A stretch of 64,000 nucleotides of DNA from Niastella sp. OAS944 (GCA_024809215.1 JANUBW010000006.1:248936-312935); one strand, 5' to 3'; shown: positions 1 through 10,517, counted from the first letter of the stretch. The notes: generated by a model not told the origin, from the letters alone. Translations and numbers: made by a program.

Positions 1-444
1 ATAAAACGAAGCAAGGCATTTGTACAGTTCTCACGCGAACATCATTTTGGGTTATTGCAGGTATGGCAAATACGGCAGGATATAACAAATGGGGTAGATG
101 CGCAGTTTATTAGCAAGTATACCCTTGATTTCTTTAATAAAGACCTGCGTGGGCATTTTAAAAGGGAAGAAGATTTCTTATTCAGCAAACTGCCAGTCGG
201 CGATATTTTACGTGAACAGGCCGAAAAAGAACATACACAGCTATATGATCTTATTGACAGTATTTCTCAAAACAGAAGTGATGACCAGTTGTTGCAGCAA
301 TTTGCGGGGCAATTGGAAAAGCACATCAGGTTTGAGGAAAGGATTCTTTTTAATCATTTGCAGGATATAATGGGGGAGGAGGAGTTGGTGCAACTGTTGC
401 ATGAAATGGAAGCCTGTGAGCTTAAAAATATGTTTTTAGTATGA
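1..444 (+). CDS. Hemerythrin-like domain protein, 5' end outside window
   Basis: The frame is open from the first base, so the gene starts upstream of the window; 147 residues are visible. An in-frame TTG at 55 is not the start, because conserved hemerythrin residues lie before it. Visible iron-ligand candidates are the HH pair (visible residues 14-15), HFKREE (52-57), H78 and HIRFEE (108-113), the usual spacing of a four-helix bundle that binds a di-iron centre. Proteins of this kind bind O2 or NO or store iron in the cytoplasm; the exact role cannot be told. A strong terminator follows directly, so it ends its transcription unit. Confidence 0.85.
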   Translation: MKRSKAFVQFSREHHFGLLQVWQIRQDITNGVDAQFISKYTLDFFNKDLRGHFKREEDFLFSKLPVGDILREQAEKEHTQLYDLIDSISQNRSDDQLLQQFAGQLEKHIRFEERILFNHLQDIMGEEELVQLLHEMEACELKNMFLV

Positions 445-446
445 TC

Positions 447-471
447 GCCGGAGTTACTCCGGCTTTTTTTT
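447..471 (+). terminator. Rho-independent terminator after hemerythrin gene
   Basis: A perfect 7-bp stem, GCCGGAG/CTCCGGC, with a 3-nt loop is followed by eight T residues. It begins 2 nt after the hemerythrin stop codon. The rest of the gap up to 707 shows no gene and no clear promoter match. Confidence 0.9.
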
Positions 472-707
472 ATTTACACACTTATTGGATAAATATGCAC
501 GTCTATTCCAGAAATAGACACGGTGATTAAAAATCCTGTCTCTTTTCGAAAAGATTTTTTATTTTGCAGCCCCTCTCGAATATTATCAAATCTACGATTG
601 CAGATATTGCGAAATTTCCCAAATTATAAACAGATGCGGAACGCATTCGGTAAGTTAAGGGACAGGATATAAATTTAAGAATAAAATAAACGATAAATTA
701 AAGCAGG

Positions 708-3700
708 ATGATACAGCAATGTACCTCCCGGAGGTTTTTCTTACTATTATTAGTCTTATGCAGTTTTGGGAAATTGGTCGCCCAGCCGGGTGCCCCTGAA
801 ATTATACCGCCATCTCCTGTGGCAATGCAATTTCAGAAATTTTTGGCTCAGCCAATCAGCCTGTCAACCGGGGCTGTAGATGTTACTGTACCCTTATTTA
901 ACCTGGATGCTACCGGAATGACCATTCCTTTTTCATTGAGATACCATACTTCGGGTATCAAAGTAGAAGACCAGGCTGGAAATATCGGTTTAGGTTGGAC
1001 GCTTTTCCCGGGTTTCAGAATAACCCGTACCATTATGGGAAACCCCGATGATCTGGCAACCACAGAAAAGATCAGTGGTTATTTAAGTGAAGATTTTACT
1101 CAGGAGCTTCATGACATGGCTATAGATAACCCCTGGTGGAATGGAGGAGGAATTAGTCATCCCACACATGACGCACAATATGATATTTTTACTATTCACC
1201 TGCCCAATCTTAATACAACATTTATTATTACGTGGGAAAATGGTGTAATGAAAGGCACGCCCATTCCTGACGCTCCGGTTAAAATAACGCCAATAGGCGG
1301 TGGTGGCCGTAACAAATCACCAATGTGTTTTGTGGTGAGCGATGATAAAGGCTACTCTTATATATTTGGAAGAACCTACCGTGATAATATTAAGGATGTA
1401 GGCACAACTGAATGGATGCTGGAGCAGATGAATGCACCCGGTAGTGATAATGCTATTTATTTCAGCTATGATCCAATAACTATACCCAATGAGTTTCCTT
1501 ATACCTATTCCGTGGTTGTTCAGGATAGAGTTGAGTCTGGATGTTCAGGAGGATCCGATCAGGTGCATTTACCTGAGTGGTCGCCTAATACCTACGTACG
1601 ACGTTATGATGAGGGGTGGTCATGGCCACCCGCAGAAGACCGGTCTTCCTGGGCGCTTACTAAAATGACCTTTCTAACAGGAATGGTAAATATGGCTTAT
1701 ACCAATAGCAGTAAAACCAAACTGGCGTCTATTAATGTATATAATGAGGATAACAGGCTGATAAAAAATGTTTTATTTTCTGGTGGCGATCTTTTGAACA
1801 GTGTGTCCATAAGCGGGGAAGGGCAATATACATTTGAATATGATATGCAGCCTTTTACGTACAAGAACGGGCAGGATTATGCTGGTTTTTATAATGGACA
1901 GAACAACCAGAACCTTGTACCCCGTATACAGTTGAAGCATTATACTGCAAAGTACCTGGGTACCCAAACCCATACAGGCGTAATGAACATTGGGTATGCA
2001 AATCGGGAGCCCAATGCTGCATATATGCAATCACACATTTTGAAGAAGATCAATTACCCTACCGGCGGTTATACAAATTATACCTATGAGCCACATCGTT
2101 TTCTGTCGAAAGGAAACGAAACTTTTGGCCTTGGGCTGCGGGTAACAAAGGTAGAAACCTTCGACAGGTCATCTGGTAAGGTGATGACAAAAACATACAA
2201 GTATGGTTGGAATGAATCGGGGGTGGGCAACCTGGGAATTTTTAAAGAAGTGCTTGTGAATAATGTTGATGTGTTACCAGCTACATTGGATGGCAATGAC
2301 TTTATAACTACTAATATAATAGATATAACACCAGGCCCCTACGAATTTTGCGGTTGCCAGCATTTTCGTCAAAGAAGGCTTTCCTCTTATCACAAATACA
2401 AACACTTCAGTTTTAACCTACCCGTGTGGTATCCCTGTGTAACTGAGTACAGCAATGAAAGCAAGGCAGAATATTTTTATGACTATACACCTTCTCAATT
2501 TTACAACAGGCCTATAGCCGACGAGGATAATCATGTTTTGGCTTATATCAGAAACCTGGGTTCAAAAGGGCCAAAACTCATCTATAAGCGGGTTTTTTCC
2601 AATACCGAGAATGTATGGGACGAGCATGAGTATACATATTCAACAAATACCAGAGAGCATTATTCATGGATCATCGAACCGGTGCATTTGACTTACTACT
2701 GGGGGCAGATGCAACCACATGACAAGCTCTGGCGGAGTCCATCAGATATATCAAACCGCTGTTTTACTAATAAAATAAATCCTTATGAAATGCATTTGCT
2801 CCATTATGTGGTAGACAATGAGCAGCTTTTGACTGAATCTCATATATACGACCGTGATGGTAACTATTATTCTACCGCTATGAGGTATGATTATGACCCG
2901 AATTATCCGTACAATATGACTCAAAAGATCTCAGCCGGTAGTGGCACCGCGATTACTGAAAGGTTTTACTATCCTGTAGGGAATACCGTACCGGATGCTG
3001 CAGTATTGACTGCTGATCAAAGGTCAATGATAAGCGGCTTGGCAAATGCAGGTTACTTTACAACTATAGTTGAAAAGGAAACTTTCAAGATGTCAACATT
3101 GGTATCGGCTGAATTGTATGGGTTCAGAGATTGGTCGAACCGGGTGATTGCACCAGAGCAGGTGTATATTAAAACAGGGACCAAACCATTTGAGGCGCGG
3201 ATGCATTATTACAATTACGATATCAAAGGGAATGTATTTTCCGTATCAAAAGAAAATGATGTAAAGAGCTCTTATATCTGGGGATACCGTTCGCAACATC
3301 CTATAGCACGCGCCGTTAACGCAGAAACCAAAGATATTTACCATACCAGCTTTGAAGGGGTGGATGGAAATTCGGGGGATAGTAAAACAGGTAAACAAAG
3401 CTATACAGGTCTTTTCTCCAAATCGTTAAAGAACCTCACCAACGGTAAATATATCTTAACCTGGTGGGAAAAGACGGGCGATAAATGGAACTTACAGGTA
3501 ACAACAAATATCGTAGTAGCTAATGGTGAATATACCATCAACCTGCAAGGGCAGATAGATGAAGTGCGTTTTTACCCGGCGAATGCACAAATGAGCACCT
3601 ACACCTATGAGCCCATGGTTGGTATTACCAGCGAGTGCGATATAAGTAATCGGGTTATCCGTTATGAATACGATTCTTATGGCCGGCTGGTCTATATCCG

Positions 3701-3761
3701 CGATCAGGATAATAATATCCTGAAGTCCTTCAACTATCAATTTAATCAACAAGTGTACTAA
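708..3761 (+). CDS. Secreted YD-repeat/Rhs partner protein
   Basis: A 1017-aa exported protein. A signal peptide (residues 1-25, ending LVAQ) is followed by a segment typical of Bacteroidota Rhs partners: STGAVDVTVPLFNL near residue 52 and VEDQAGNIGLGWTL near 87, which resemble the SpvB-like shell start. The C-terminus holds one recognisable YD repeat (YEYDSYGRLVYIRDQDNN). There is no core-and-toxin end, so it is a companion and not the toxin carrier. The Rhs gene starts 10 nt downstream, implying co-transcription and a two-part shell. ATG 708 is chosen because it gives an immediate signal peptide. Function is inferred from family and context only. Confidence 0.75.
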   Translation: MIQQCTSRRFFLLLLVLCSFGKLVAQPGAPEIIPPSPVAMQFQKFLAQPISLSTGAVDVTVPLFNLDATGMTIPFSLRYHTSGIKVEDQAGNIGLGWTLFPGFRITRTIMGNPDDLATTEKISGYLSEDFTQELHDMAIDNPWWNGGGISHPTHDAQYDIFTIHLPNLNTTFIITWENGVMKGTPIPDAPVKITPIGGGGRNKSPMCFVVSDDKGYSYIFGRTYRDNIKDVGTTEWMLEQMNAPGSDNAIYFSYDPITIPNEFPYTYSVVVQDRVESGCSGGSDQVHLPEWSPNTYVRRYDEGWSWPPAEDRSSWALTKMTFLTGMVNMAYTNSSKTKLASINVYNEDNRLIKNVLFSGGDLLNSVSISGEGQYTFEYDMQPFTYKNGQDYAGFYNGQNNQNLVPRIQLKHYTAKYLGTQTHTGVMNIGYANREPNAAYMQSHILKKINYPTGGYTNYTYEPHRFLSKGNETFGLGLRVTKVETFDRSSGKVMTKTYKYGWNESGVGNLGIFKEVLVNNVDVLPATLDGNDFITTNIIDITPGPYEFCGCQHFRQRRLSSYHKYKHFSFNLPVWYPCVTEYSNESKAEYFYDYTPSQFYNRPIADEDNHVLAYIRNLGSKGPKLIYKRVFSNTENVWDEHEYTYSTNTREHYSWIIEPVHLTYYWGQMQPHDKLWRSPSDISNRCFTNKINPYEMHLLHYVVDNEQLLTESHIYDRDGNYYSTAMRYDYDPNYPYNMTQKISAGSGTAITERFYYPVGNTVPDAAVLTADQRSMISGLANAGYFTTIVEKETFKMSTLVSAELYGFRDWSNRVIAPEQVYIKTGTKPFEARMHYYNYDIKGNVFSVSKENDVKSSYIWGYRSQHPIARAVNAETKDIYHTSFEGVDGNSGDSKTGKQSYTGLFSKSLKNLTNGKYILTWWEKTGDKWNLQVTTNIVVANGEYTINLQGQIDEVRFYPANAQMSTYTYEPMVGITSECDISNRVIRYEYDSYGRLVYIRDQDNNILKSFNYQFNQQVY

Positions 3762-3771
3762 TCTTATAAGC

Positions 3772-6700
3772 ATGTTTAAGATAAACAGATTCTCACATGT
3801 TGTATTTAGCATCATGTTTATCCTTGCTGCGGGGCATAGTCAGGCGCAGCAAAATAACAAACCTGTTACCGTTACGCCGCAGTCACCTCCATATAATCCA
3901 TTTATTCCTTATAGGTTTAAGGGGGGTGATATAGTGAACTACACGCGTACAAGGGAAGCCTGTATGCCTATAACCGATCCCGATGTTTTTGAAAATGCTG
4001 CTAGTAAGGATGTTAAGGAAACGACCGAGTTTTTTGATGGTTTGGGCAGACCGATCCAAACTGTTAACCGCCAGGCTACAATAAATGGTTTTGATTGGGT
4101 AACGCCGGTTAATTACAATGAATATGGTTTTGAAGAATTTAAGTACCAGCCTTATGCATCAGGTAGAACTAATGGCTTGTTCAAAATGGACCCTTATTAT
4201 GAGCAGTCAATATACATGTGGTCGGAATACTCTGATGAACAACCCTATTATGCGCATATTCTTCACGAGCATAATCATCATAAAGAAGTTGTAGGCGTTG
4301 TACACCCAGGCAACAACTGGGGAGGAAGCAACCGAGGTATAAAGTATCAACACTCCTATAATACAGATGAGGAAGGTGTGCGCAAATGGGAAATAACAAG
4401 CAACGACCTTACTTATAATAATACTGCAGATGTAAGGATCAATATTCCGGTTTCAACAAGTGCTTTTGATTGGGGTACGTTGGTTAGGAAAATTACTATA
4501 GATGAGCAGGGAAACAGGGTTTTTGAGTATACTGACTTTGAAAAAAAGCTGATATTTAAAAAAGTGCAGGTTGGGAATGTGACAGACGACGCAGGACTGG
4601 AAGGTTTTCTATGTACCTATTATGTATATGATGAACGGAATCAATTACGTTTTGTATTACCGCCGAAAGCGATCGCAGCATTGACGGTAAACAACACTAC
4701 CAACTGGATGCTCACCGATGATATTGTCAACGAATTATGTTTTCGCTATGAGTTCGATAATCATGGTCGTGTGGTAGCCAAAAAGCTGCCTGGCGCCGAT
4801 TGGGTATATATGGTGTATGATATCCGCGACAGGCTGGTGCTTACCCAGGATGGCAATTTGCGTAAAAACAAACAGTGGATGACCATTCTGTACGATGATC
4901 TAAACCGACCGGTGATCACAGGTATTGCCACATGGGATATTAATGCATTAAATGCACAACAATTAGTTTTGGACCAAACAAAAACGGGTTATGCTGGCAG
5001 TCTCAAGCAGGATATAACCCTTATAGGTTTAAATACTGGTGTGCAGCAAGCGTTGAATAGCATTACTTTGGATCCTACTTTTCTATCAGGGGATTATTTT
5101 ACTGCTGAAATTGTTCAACCCGGAGCGAATATTACAATTGAGGGAATAACTGTTAATAAATATCCCCTTCCGTCAACGGCTCCTTTTGTAGCCCTTACCA
5201 AAACGTATTACGACGATTATTCCTGGACAAACAAGTCGTTCTCTGCTGCATACAATAATTATCTGGATGCGGGCACCAATCTGCATCCGGTAGAAATGCC
5301 AACGCAGCACTTCGCTCAGCCAACAGGGCAGGTTACCGGTACAATGGTGAGAGTTTTAACCGATCCTGATAACCAGGGAACCGGTAATTGGCTTACTAAG
5401 GTTAATTTTTATGACGATCGTTTGCGCATCATCCAGGAGTATAGCGAAACGCTCAAAGGCACCGATATCATTACCAACCGGTACGATTTTATTGGTAATG
5501 TCATCTGTAATTACGTCGATCATTCGAATATTAACGCAGTTCCTGCCAGTGTGCATCTCAAAACCGGGTTTGATTTCGACCATGGCGGCAGGTTGTTGAG
5601 AATATGGAAAACGATCGATGATAACGATGGTTCTAAAACAATGATCTCAGATCATTGGTACAAGCCGAATGGAAATTTGTGGACAAAGAATCTTGGTGGA
5701 AATGGTTACTATGCACCCGGAGTGGCACGGCTGGAATATTCGTATAATATCAGAGGGTGGCTCACCGGCATCAATAAAGAGTATGCAAACAATAACGGGC
5801 AGGACGATGCCTGGTTTGGAATTGAATTGAACTACGATCAGGGCTTTCAGGCAAATCAGTATAATGGCAATATCGCAGGTGTTAAATGGCGCAGCAAAGG
5901 TGATGGAGTAAGAAGGGCCTATGGTTATACCTACGATAAAGTGAATCGCCTGCTGGGCGCCGATTTTACCCAGTTTGACAAAATCGATTATATAGATGAT
6001 GATAAGGTGAAATTCGATGTGCAGATGGGGGATGGCGCAGACCCGAACAAAGCCTATGATGAAAACGGTAATATAAAGGCCATGAAACAGTATGGTCTAA
6101 AACTGAACAGCAGTCCGGTAATAGACGATCTTACATACGGTTATTCCACGCAGGGGCTTGGTAATAAACTGGTATCTGTTTATGATGCAGTACCTGCCGC
6201 AGCCGATATTAAGCTTGGCGACTTTACCGATAAAAATAGCGGCAGTGATGATTATAGGTATGATGATAATGGGAACCTTACTACCGATCTCAATAAACAA
6301 ATAGGAGGCAGCACAGCTGGTATTTTGTATAATCACTTAAACCTTCCCTGGAAAATAAATGTACAAAAGGATAATTCGCCCGGCGTGAAGGGTACCATCA
6401 TTTATTTGTATGATGCTACAGGAGAAAAGTTGCAAAAAACGGTAACTGAGTTTGACGCTACGGTTATGTATAATAATGCTAGCTATACGACCGACATAAT
6501 CACTATCACCTCATATTTGAATGGTTTTATTTATGAAAGTAAGTCGTACAAGGATAATGATCTGGATGCATTAGCTTATACTGATAAGTTGCAGTACATT
6601 GGGCATGAAGAAGGTCGGGTACGTTACATAGAAGCTACAGCTAAGGCTCCTGCCCATTATGAATATGATTATTTTATAAAAGACCATCTTGGTAACGTGC

Positions 6701-8424
6701 GTACAGTGCTAACAAGTGCGCAACAGCCATGTATCTATCCTGCAGCAACGCTGGAAGAAACAGCAGTAGCTAAAGAAAGTGAGTACTTTAATATTGTTAC
6801 ATCCAATATCACGGATAGGAGTGAGGCCATAGGCATTCCAAATTATATTAACAAAAATGGCGGCGAGGGTGAATTGGACCCTCCTGTAAATAATAACCCC
6901 ACCAGTGACGTTACCGCATTCAGCCAAAAGTTATATAGGTTAGAAGCATCAGGTACCGGTGGGGTAACCGGCTTAGGTATAACGCTGAAGGTAATGAGTG
7001 GCGATCGCATCGATATTTACGGTAAATCATATTACTTTGATAACAGCACGGATAATAATCAATATCCTGTACCTGTGGTGGATGTTTTAGGTGGATTACT
7101 CAATGCTTCGGCCACCGCAGCAAGCAAATTGGTTACAGCAAATGGATTAAATGGAATACCATCCATTCATGACGCTGTTAAAGGATTTCTTGAGGATCCA
7201 AACCGGGAAACAAATACGGGTCCCAAAGCCTATATAAACTGGATGCTGCTGGATGAACATTTTCAGTATAAAGACGGGGGCTTCGATAAAGTAGGCCATG
7301 CCAATGAACTAACGCCCCATACATTCTCAAACATTCCAATCAATTACAATGGTTATCTTTATGTTTATGTTAGTAATGAAAGTCCGGTAAGAGTGTATTT
7401 CGATAATCTTCAGGTTATTCATAATAAAGGCCCGTTACTGGAAGAAACGCATTATTATCCATTTGGATTGACGATGACAGGCATTAGTTCAAAAGCGTCC
7501 GGATCGTTGGAAAATAAACTCCGGTTAAACGAAAAGGAAGAACAGGAAAAAGAGTTTAGTGATGGTAGTGGGTTGGAGTGGTACGATTTTGGGCCAAGAA
7601 TGTACGATGCCACAATAGGACGTTGGAATAACCAGGATCCTCATGCTGATAATTATTTTAACTGGACCCCGTATAATTATTGTGCCGATAATCCGCTTAT
7701 AAACATAGACCCTGATGGAATGGACTGGTATCAGGACGTAGATATGGAATACGTATATGATCCTACTATAACTAAAAATTCCATATTGAAAAAAGATCAG
7801 GTATATAAGGGAACCGATTTTCAGGTAAAAGACAAAAAAGGGCGTGTTATTGAAGACTATAGGAAAGATGGAAGTATTATGTTTGCCAGGGAATCGAGTG
7901 CCTATTCCCGAATGATAAAACGGACCACGGATACAGGTAATGAATCAATGGGTGTTTTAACAGATAAGGGAGTTCTTGTAACTCCGGATTATAAGAATAA
8001 TTCAAAAACTGTTGATTTGAATAATTATGGTTATTCATTTAAGGACGGAAATTTGGTTGATGCTTCAGGTAAAACATTTAACACCCTGGCAACAGCTCAT
8101 ACACATCCTGGTGGAGATATAGTCAGCACATCAACTTCAACCGGTTATGGGGATTTGACGTTTGCCGCATTCTCAACGCCCAAAAAGCCTGTTTTTGTGT
8201 TTATGATGGGGGATAAATACTATAAAGATAAAATTAGTTTCCTCATTTCCGGACCCAAAAGCGGGAAGTGGAGTGAGTTTGTTAATTATAAATTGGGCAT
8301 CTTATCAGATGCGCCAGGCCTCAAAGATTTTAAACAATCAAATTTGCGAAGTGGAAAGCCTGGGATTGGGCTAATTCCGCTAGTTCAGCAGCAAGGAGCT
8401 ATTTTTAGAAGTATGGTGAAATAA
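3772..8424 (+). CDS. Rhs protein with DUF6443 start and JAB-like C-terminal tip
   Basis: A 1550-aa secreted Rhs protein. After the signal peptide comes a DUF6443-type region (about residues 35-170, with EFFDGLGRPIQTV), then a long run of YD repeats. The Rhs core has DHLGNVRTVL near residue 971 and GPRMYDATIGRWNNQDP near 1275, ending at the DPDGMDW boundary near 1312. The variable tip (about 1316-1550) carries HTHPGG (H1443, H1445), a Glu near 1391 and GYGD near 1461, an arrangement like JAB/JAMM metalloprotease-type toxin domains. The usual Ser before the Asp region is not obvious. Known family logic: the Rhs shell encloses and releases the tip. That this tip is a toxin is inferred. Confidence 0.8.
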   Translation: MFKINRFSHVVFSIMFILAAGHSQAQQNNKPVTVTPQSPPYNPFIPYRFKGGDIVNYTRTREACMPITDPDVFENAASKDVKETTEFFDGLGRPIQTVNRQATINGFDWVTPVNYNEYGFEEFKYQPYASGRTNGLFKMDPYYEQSIYMWSEYSDEQPYYAHILHEHNHHKEVVGVVHPGNNWGGSNRGIKYQHSYNTDEEGVRKWEITSNDLTYNNTADVRINIPVSTSAFDWGTLVRKITIDEQGNRVFEYTDFEKKLIFKKVQVGNVTDDAGLEGFLCTYYVYDERNQLRFVLPPKAIAALTVNNTTNWMLTDDIVNELCFRYEFDNHGRVVAKKLPGADWVYMVYDIRDRLVLTQDGNLRKNKQWMTILYDDLNRPVITGIATWDINALNAQQLVLDQTKTGYAGSLKQDITLIGLNTGVQQALNSITLDPTFLSGDYFTAEIVQPGANITIEGITVNKYPLPSTAPFVALTKTYYDDYSWTNKSFSAAYNNYLDAGTNLHPVEMPTQHFAQPTGQVTGTMVRVLTDPDNQGTGNWLTKVNFYDDRLRIIQEYSETLKGTDIITNRYDFIGNVICNYVDHSNINAVPASVHLKTGFDFDHGGRLLRIWKTIDDNDGSKTMISDHWYKPNGNLWTKNLGGNGYYAPGVARLEYSYNIRGWLTGINKEYANNNGQDDAWFGIELNYDQGFQANQYNGNIAGVKWRSKGDGVRRAYGYTYDKVNRLLGADFTQFDKIDYIDDDKVKFDVQMGDGADPNKAYDENGNIKAMKQYGLKLNSSPVIDDLTYGYSTQGLGNKLVSVYDAVPAAADIKLGDFTDKNSGSDDYRYDDNGNLTTDLNKQIGGSTAGILYNHLNLPWKINVQKDNSPGVKGTIIYLYDATGEKLQKTVTEFDATVMYNNASYTTDIITITSYLNGFIYESKSYKDNDLDALAYTDKLQYIGHEEGRVRYIEATAKAPAHYEYDYFIKDHLGNVRTVLTSAQQPCIYPAATLEETAVAKESEYFNIVTSNITDRSEAIGIPNYINKNGGEGELDPPVNNNPTSDVTAFSQKLYRLEASGTGGVTGLGITLKVMSGDRIDIYGKSYYFDNSTDNNQYPVPVVDVLGGLLNASATAASKLVTANGLNGIPSIHDAVKGFLEDPNRETNTGPKAYINWMLLDEHFQYKDGGFDKVGHANELTPHTFSNIPINYNGYLYVYVSNESPVRVYFDNLQVIHNKGPLLEETHYYPFGLTMTGISSKASGSLENKLRLNEKEEQEKEFSDGSGLEWYDFGPRMYDATIGRWNNQDPHADNYFNWTPYNYCADNPLINIDPDGMDWYQDVDMEYVYDPTITKNSILKKDQVYKGTDFQVKDKKGRVIEDYRKDGSIMFARESSAYSRMIKRTTDTGNESMGVLTDKGVLVTPDYKNNSKTVDLNNYGYSFKDGNLVDASGKTFNTLATAHTHPGGDIVSTSTSTGYGDLTFAAFSTPKKPVFVFMMGDKYYKDKISFLISGPKSGKWSEFVNYKLGILSDAPGLKDFKQSNLRSGKPGIGLIPLVQQQGAIFRSMVK

Positions 8425-8436
8425 TAATAATTTTTT

Positions 8437-8985
8437 ATGTCAAGAGTATTGTTTTTATTTTCAGGGTTCATGATCATGATTGCCTGTCGTAATTCTGAAA
8501 AAACTGTTTTAAATGATAAATATCTGATACCAAAGAGCGGGCTTAAATCAGTGATCGATTCCTTTGTTCAGGTAGTCGGAAATAAGCATCCTTATTATGA
8601 GATTTATATAAATAAATTGTCGCGATTCGAGTCGGACATAATTATTTATTCCGGGGAACAATCATTAACAACGGTTGAAAATAAAATACAAAGCCAATTC
8701 TCATTGGAGAAAACTAAATCTATGGGGGTGATATTTGATATTTATTCTGGCGCTGAACGCTATTTTGACAGGGCCGAAAATGTTGGAAAAGATGAGCTTC
8801 AGGATGAAAGTCAAAATCCTTTGGGTTATTACATAATGTGGGCGGTTAAGGATAGTGCAGGAAGGTTCAATATTTTTTCACCTCTCAATGCCTATCCCTT
8901 TTCACCAATTGTAGAGAATATACCGGATAGTATTATGCTCAAATTTAAACCGCCAGTCGTTCCTGCCGGTGATAAAGAAGAATAG
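8437..8985 (+). CDS. Small lipoprotein, candidate immunity protein of the Rhs tip
   Basis: A 182-aa protein with a short hydrophobic start and a lipobox-like IMIAC, so it is probably a lipoprotein facing the periplasm. I recognise no family. It starts 12 nt after the Rhs stop and a terminator follows, so it is the last gene of the Rhs operon. Position directly after a variable Rhs tip is where cognate immunity genes usually sit, and a membrane-anchored immunity protein would fit a toxin acting in the periplasm. This is context-based inference; it could also be an accessory lipoprotein. Confidence 0.6.
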   Translation: MSRVLFLFSGFMIMIACRNSEKTVLNDKYLIPKSGLKSVIDSFVQVVGNKHPYYEIYINKLSRFESDIIIYSGEQSLTTVENKIQSQFSLEKTKSMGVIFDIYSGAERYFDRAENVGKDELQDESQNPLGYYIMWAVKDSAGRFNIFSPLNAYPFSPIVENIPDSIMLKFKPPVVPAGDKEE

Positions 8986-9004
8986 TATACGTAAAGAAGC
9001 AAAG

Positions 9005-9031
9005 AAGGCGCGAGGCATCGGCGCCTTTTTT
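9005..9031 (+). terminator. Terminator of the Rhs operon
   Basis: AAGGCGC and GCGCCTT form a 7-bp stem around a 9-nt loop, followed by a T tract. It lies between the convergent lipoprotein gene and the GH39-like gene. Confidence 0.8.
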
Positions 9032-9038
9032 GCTTTTC

Positions 9039-10517
9039 TCACCTCACCTCCACCACACTCACCCCAAACCCCTTCAATACCACCACATTCCCATTAACCG
9101 CCACTTGCGAAGGCGCTTGTTCGCGAGTGCTTACATCTACCGATCTCACACTACCTGCCTTCACATCTACCGGCAACATCACAGTAGCCTCCGCTTTATT
9201 TTTGTTTATCAATAAGATCTTCTTCCCCTGTTTGGTTTGTATTCCCTGGGCTACTATGTAATTCCCTTTGCTTTTGCAGGTGGTGGTGGCCAGCACATCG
9301 CCGGCGCCAAAGTTTTCTTTTATAAGGCGCAGTACCCAGTACCGTGCATTGGGATTGCCGTTTTCCCAGTTCATCATACTTACATCGGGAAACTGTGTGG
9401 GGTAACCTACCAGTTGCGATTCGCCGGCTACATCGATGCCGAGTTTGGTTAGTTCGAGAAAAATATAAGCGTATAATGAACCGGCCAGGTTCCAGTAGTC
9501 TTCATGTATAGGACCATTTTCGCGCGGTGAGCGGAGTATAACGCCTATTTCATTGATCTGTGTAAATACCTGCGGCGCCAGGCGTTTCCTTATATGCTCA
9601 ATGTAACGCACTTTGTCGAGAAAGCTTTCTGCACTTTCAAAGAACGTGTACTGGTAGCCGTCAATGTCCTGCTGCGGTTGTGAGGGTCTTGAATAGTGAT
9701 GGTACGAAATCCCTTCGAGCGGTATACCGGGTTTATGGTTCTTTAGGTTCAGGAAATATTCAAAATACTCCGGTTCGCGTACATGCGCCAGCGATAGTCC
9801 TACGAATTTTGTTTGGGGACTGATCTTCTTCAGTTCACCTACAATGGCATCGTACATTTTGGTGTACAGTTGTACTGGTATTTTATGTTCAAGGTCGGGC
9901 TCGTTGAGCACTTCCCAATAGGGAATATCGTAATGATGCCCTGATTTATGATACACGCCCAACTCATCGGTAAACCCGCCTTTTGTATACCAACTGAACA
10001 GACGCGAAAAATAACCGGTGAGTTCTTTCATGGTGGTATCGCGTAATTCGGTGCCCTGGTTATAGTCCCAACATAATCCATACGCATCATCGGGGTAGGC
10101 AACTGGTTTGGCCGTCTTCCACATCCAGGCCGGGGTAGTGCTGAAATTAATGACGCTTGAATGCCCTTTTGTCGCTTCCATAAAAGCGGCCATGGAGCTG
10201 TCGAGGTAGGTAAAATCCCAATATGTATTGCTGCCGGTGGGTGGTTTTAGTTCTGCCACAGCCATTTTAGGGTAGGGGAACCAGGGCACATACCGAACAT
10301 AATCGGCGCCTAGTTCCTTTAATGCCTTAAAAGTATTTTTATGAATGGGCGAACCGGGCCGCACCATGGGGTTCTCAACCAACTGCAAGGTTGGCGTTGT
10401 TTTCGAAACTATGAGGGTTTTATTCCAGTTGATGGTAACCTTACTGGTATCTGTTTGGGCTAATAATGGCGAGCTGGCAAACGCTAATACGCCTGCTGCA
10501 ATAAGCATTCGTTTCAT
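9039..10517 (-). CDS. GH39-like glycoside hydrolase (beta-xylosidase type)
   Basis: A 492-aa secreted enzyme. The start at 10517 gives a clean signal peptide (MKRMLIAAGVLAFASS, cut near LLAQ); the longer open frame to 10574 adds a non-signal leader and is rejected. A TIM-barrel clan A hydrolase is indicated by WEVLNEPDLE with the acid/base Glu at 206, and QINEIGV with the nucleophile Glu at 323. ISYHHYSRP between them fits GH39. GH39 members release xylose (or iduronic acid in animals) from non-reducing ends. The exact substrate is uncertain, but the xylan genes further on make a beta-xylosidase role plausible. Confidence 0.75.
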   Translation of the reverse strand: MKRMLIAAGVLAFASSPLLAQTDTSKVTINWNKTLIVSKTTPTLQLVENPMVRPGSPIHKNTFKALKELGADYVRYVPWFPYPKMAVAELKPPTGSNTYWDFTYLDSSMAAFMEATKGHSSVINFSTTPAWMWKTAKPVAYPDDAYGLCWDYNQGTELRDTTMKELTGYFSRLFSWYTKGGFTDELGVYHKSGHHYDIPYWEVLNEPDLEHKIPVQLYTKMYDAIVGELKKISPQTKFVGLSLAHVREPEYFEYFLNLKNHKPGIPLEGISYHHYSRPSQPQQDIDGYQYTFFESAESFLDKVRYIEHIRKRLAPQVFTQINEIGVILRSPRENGPIHEDYWNLAGSLYAYIFLELTKLGIDVAGESQLVGYPTQFPDVSMMNWENGNPNARYWVLRLIKENFGAGDVLATTTCKSKGNYIVAQGIQTKQGKKILLINKNKAEATVMLPVDVKAGSVRSVDVSTREQAPSQVAVNGNVVVLKGFGVSVVEVR

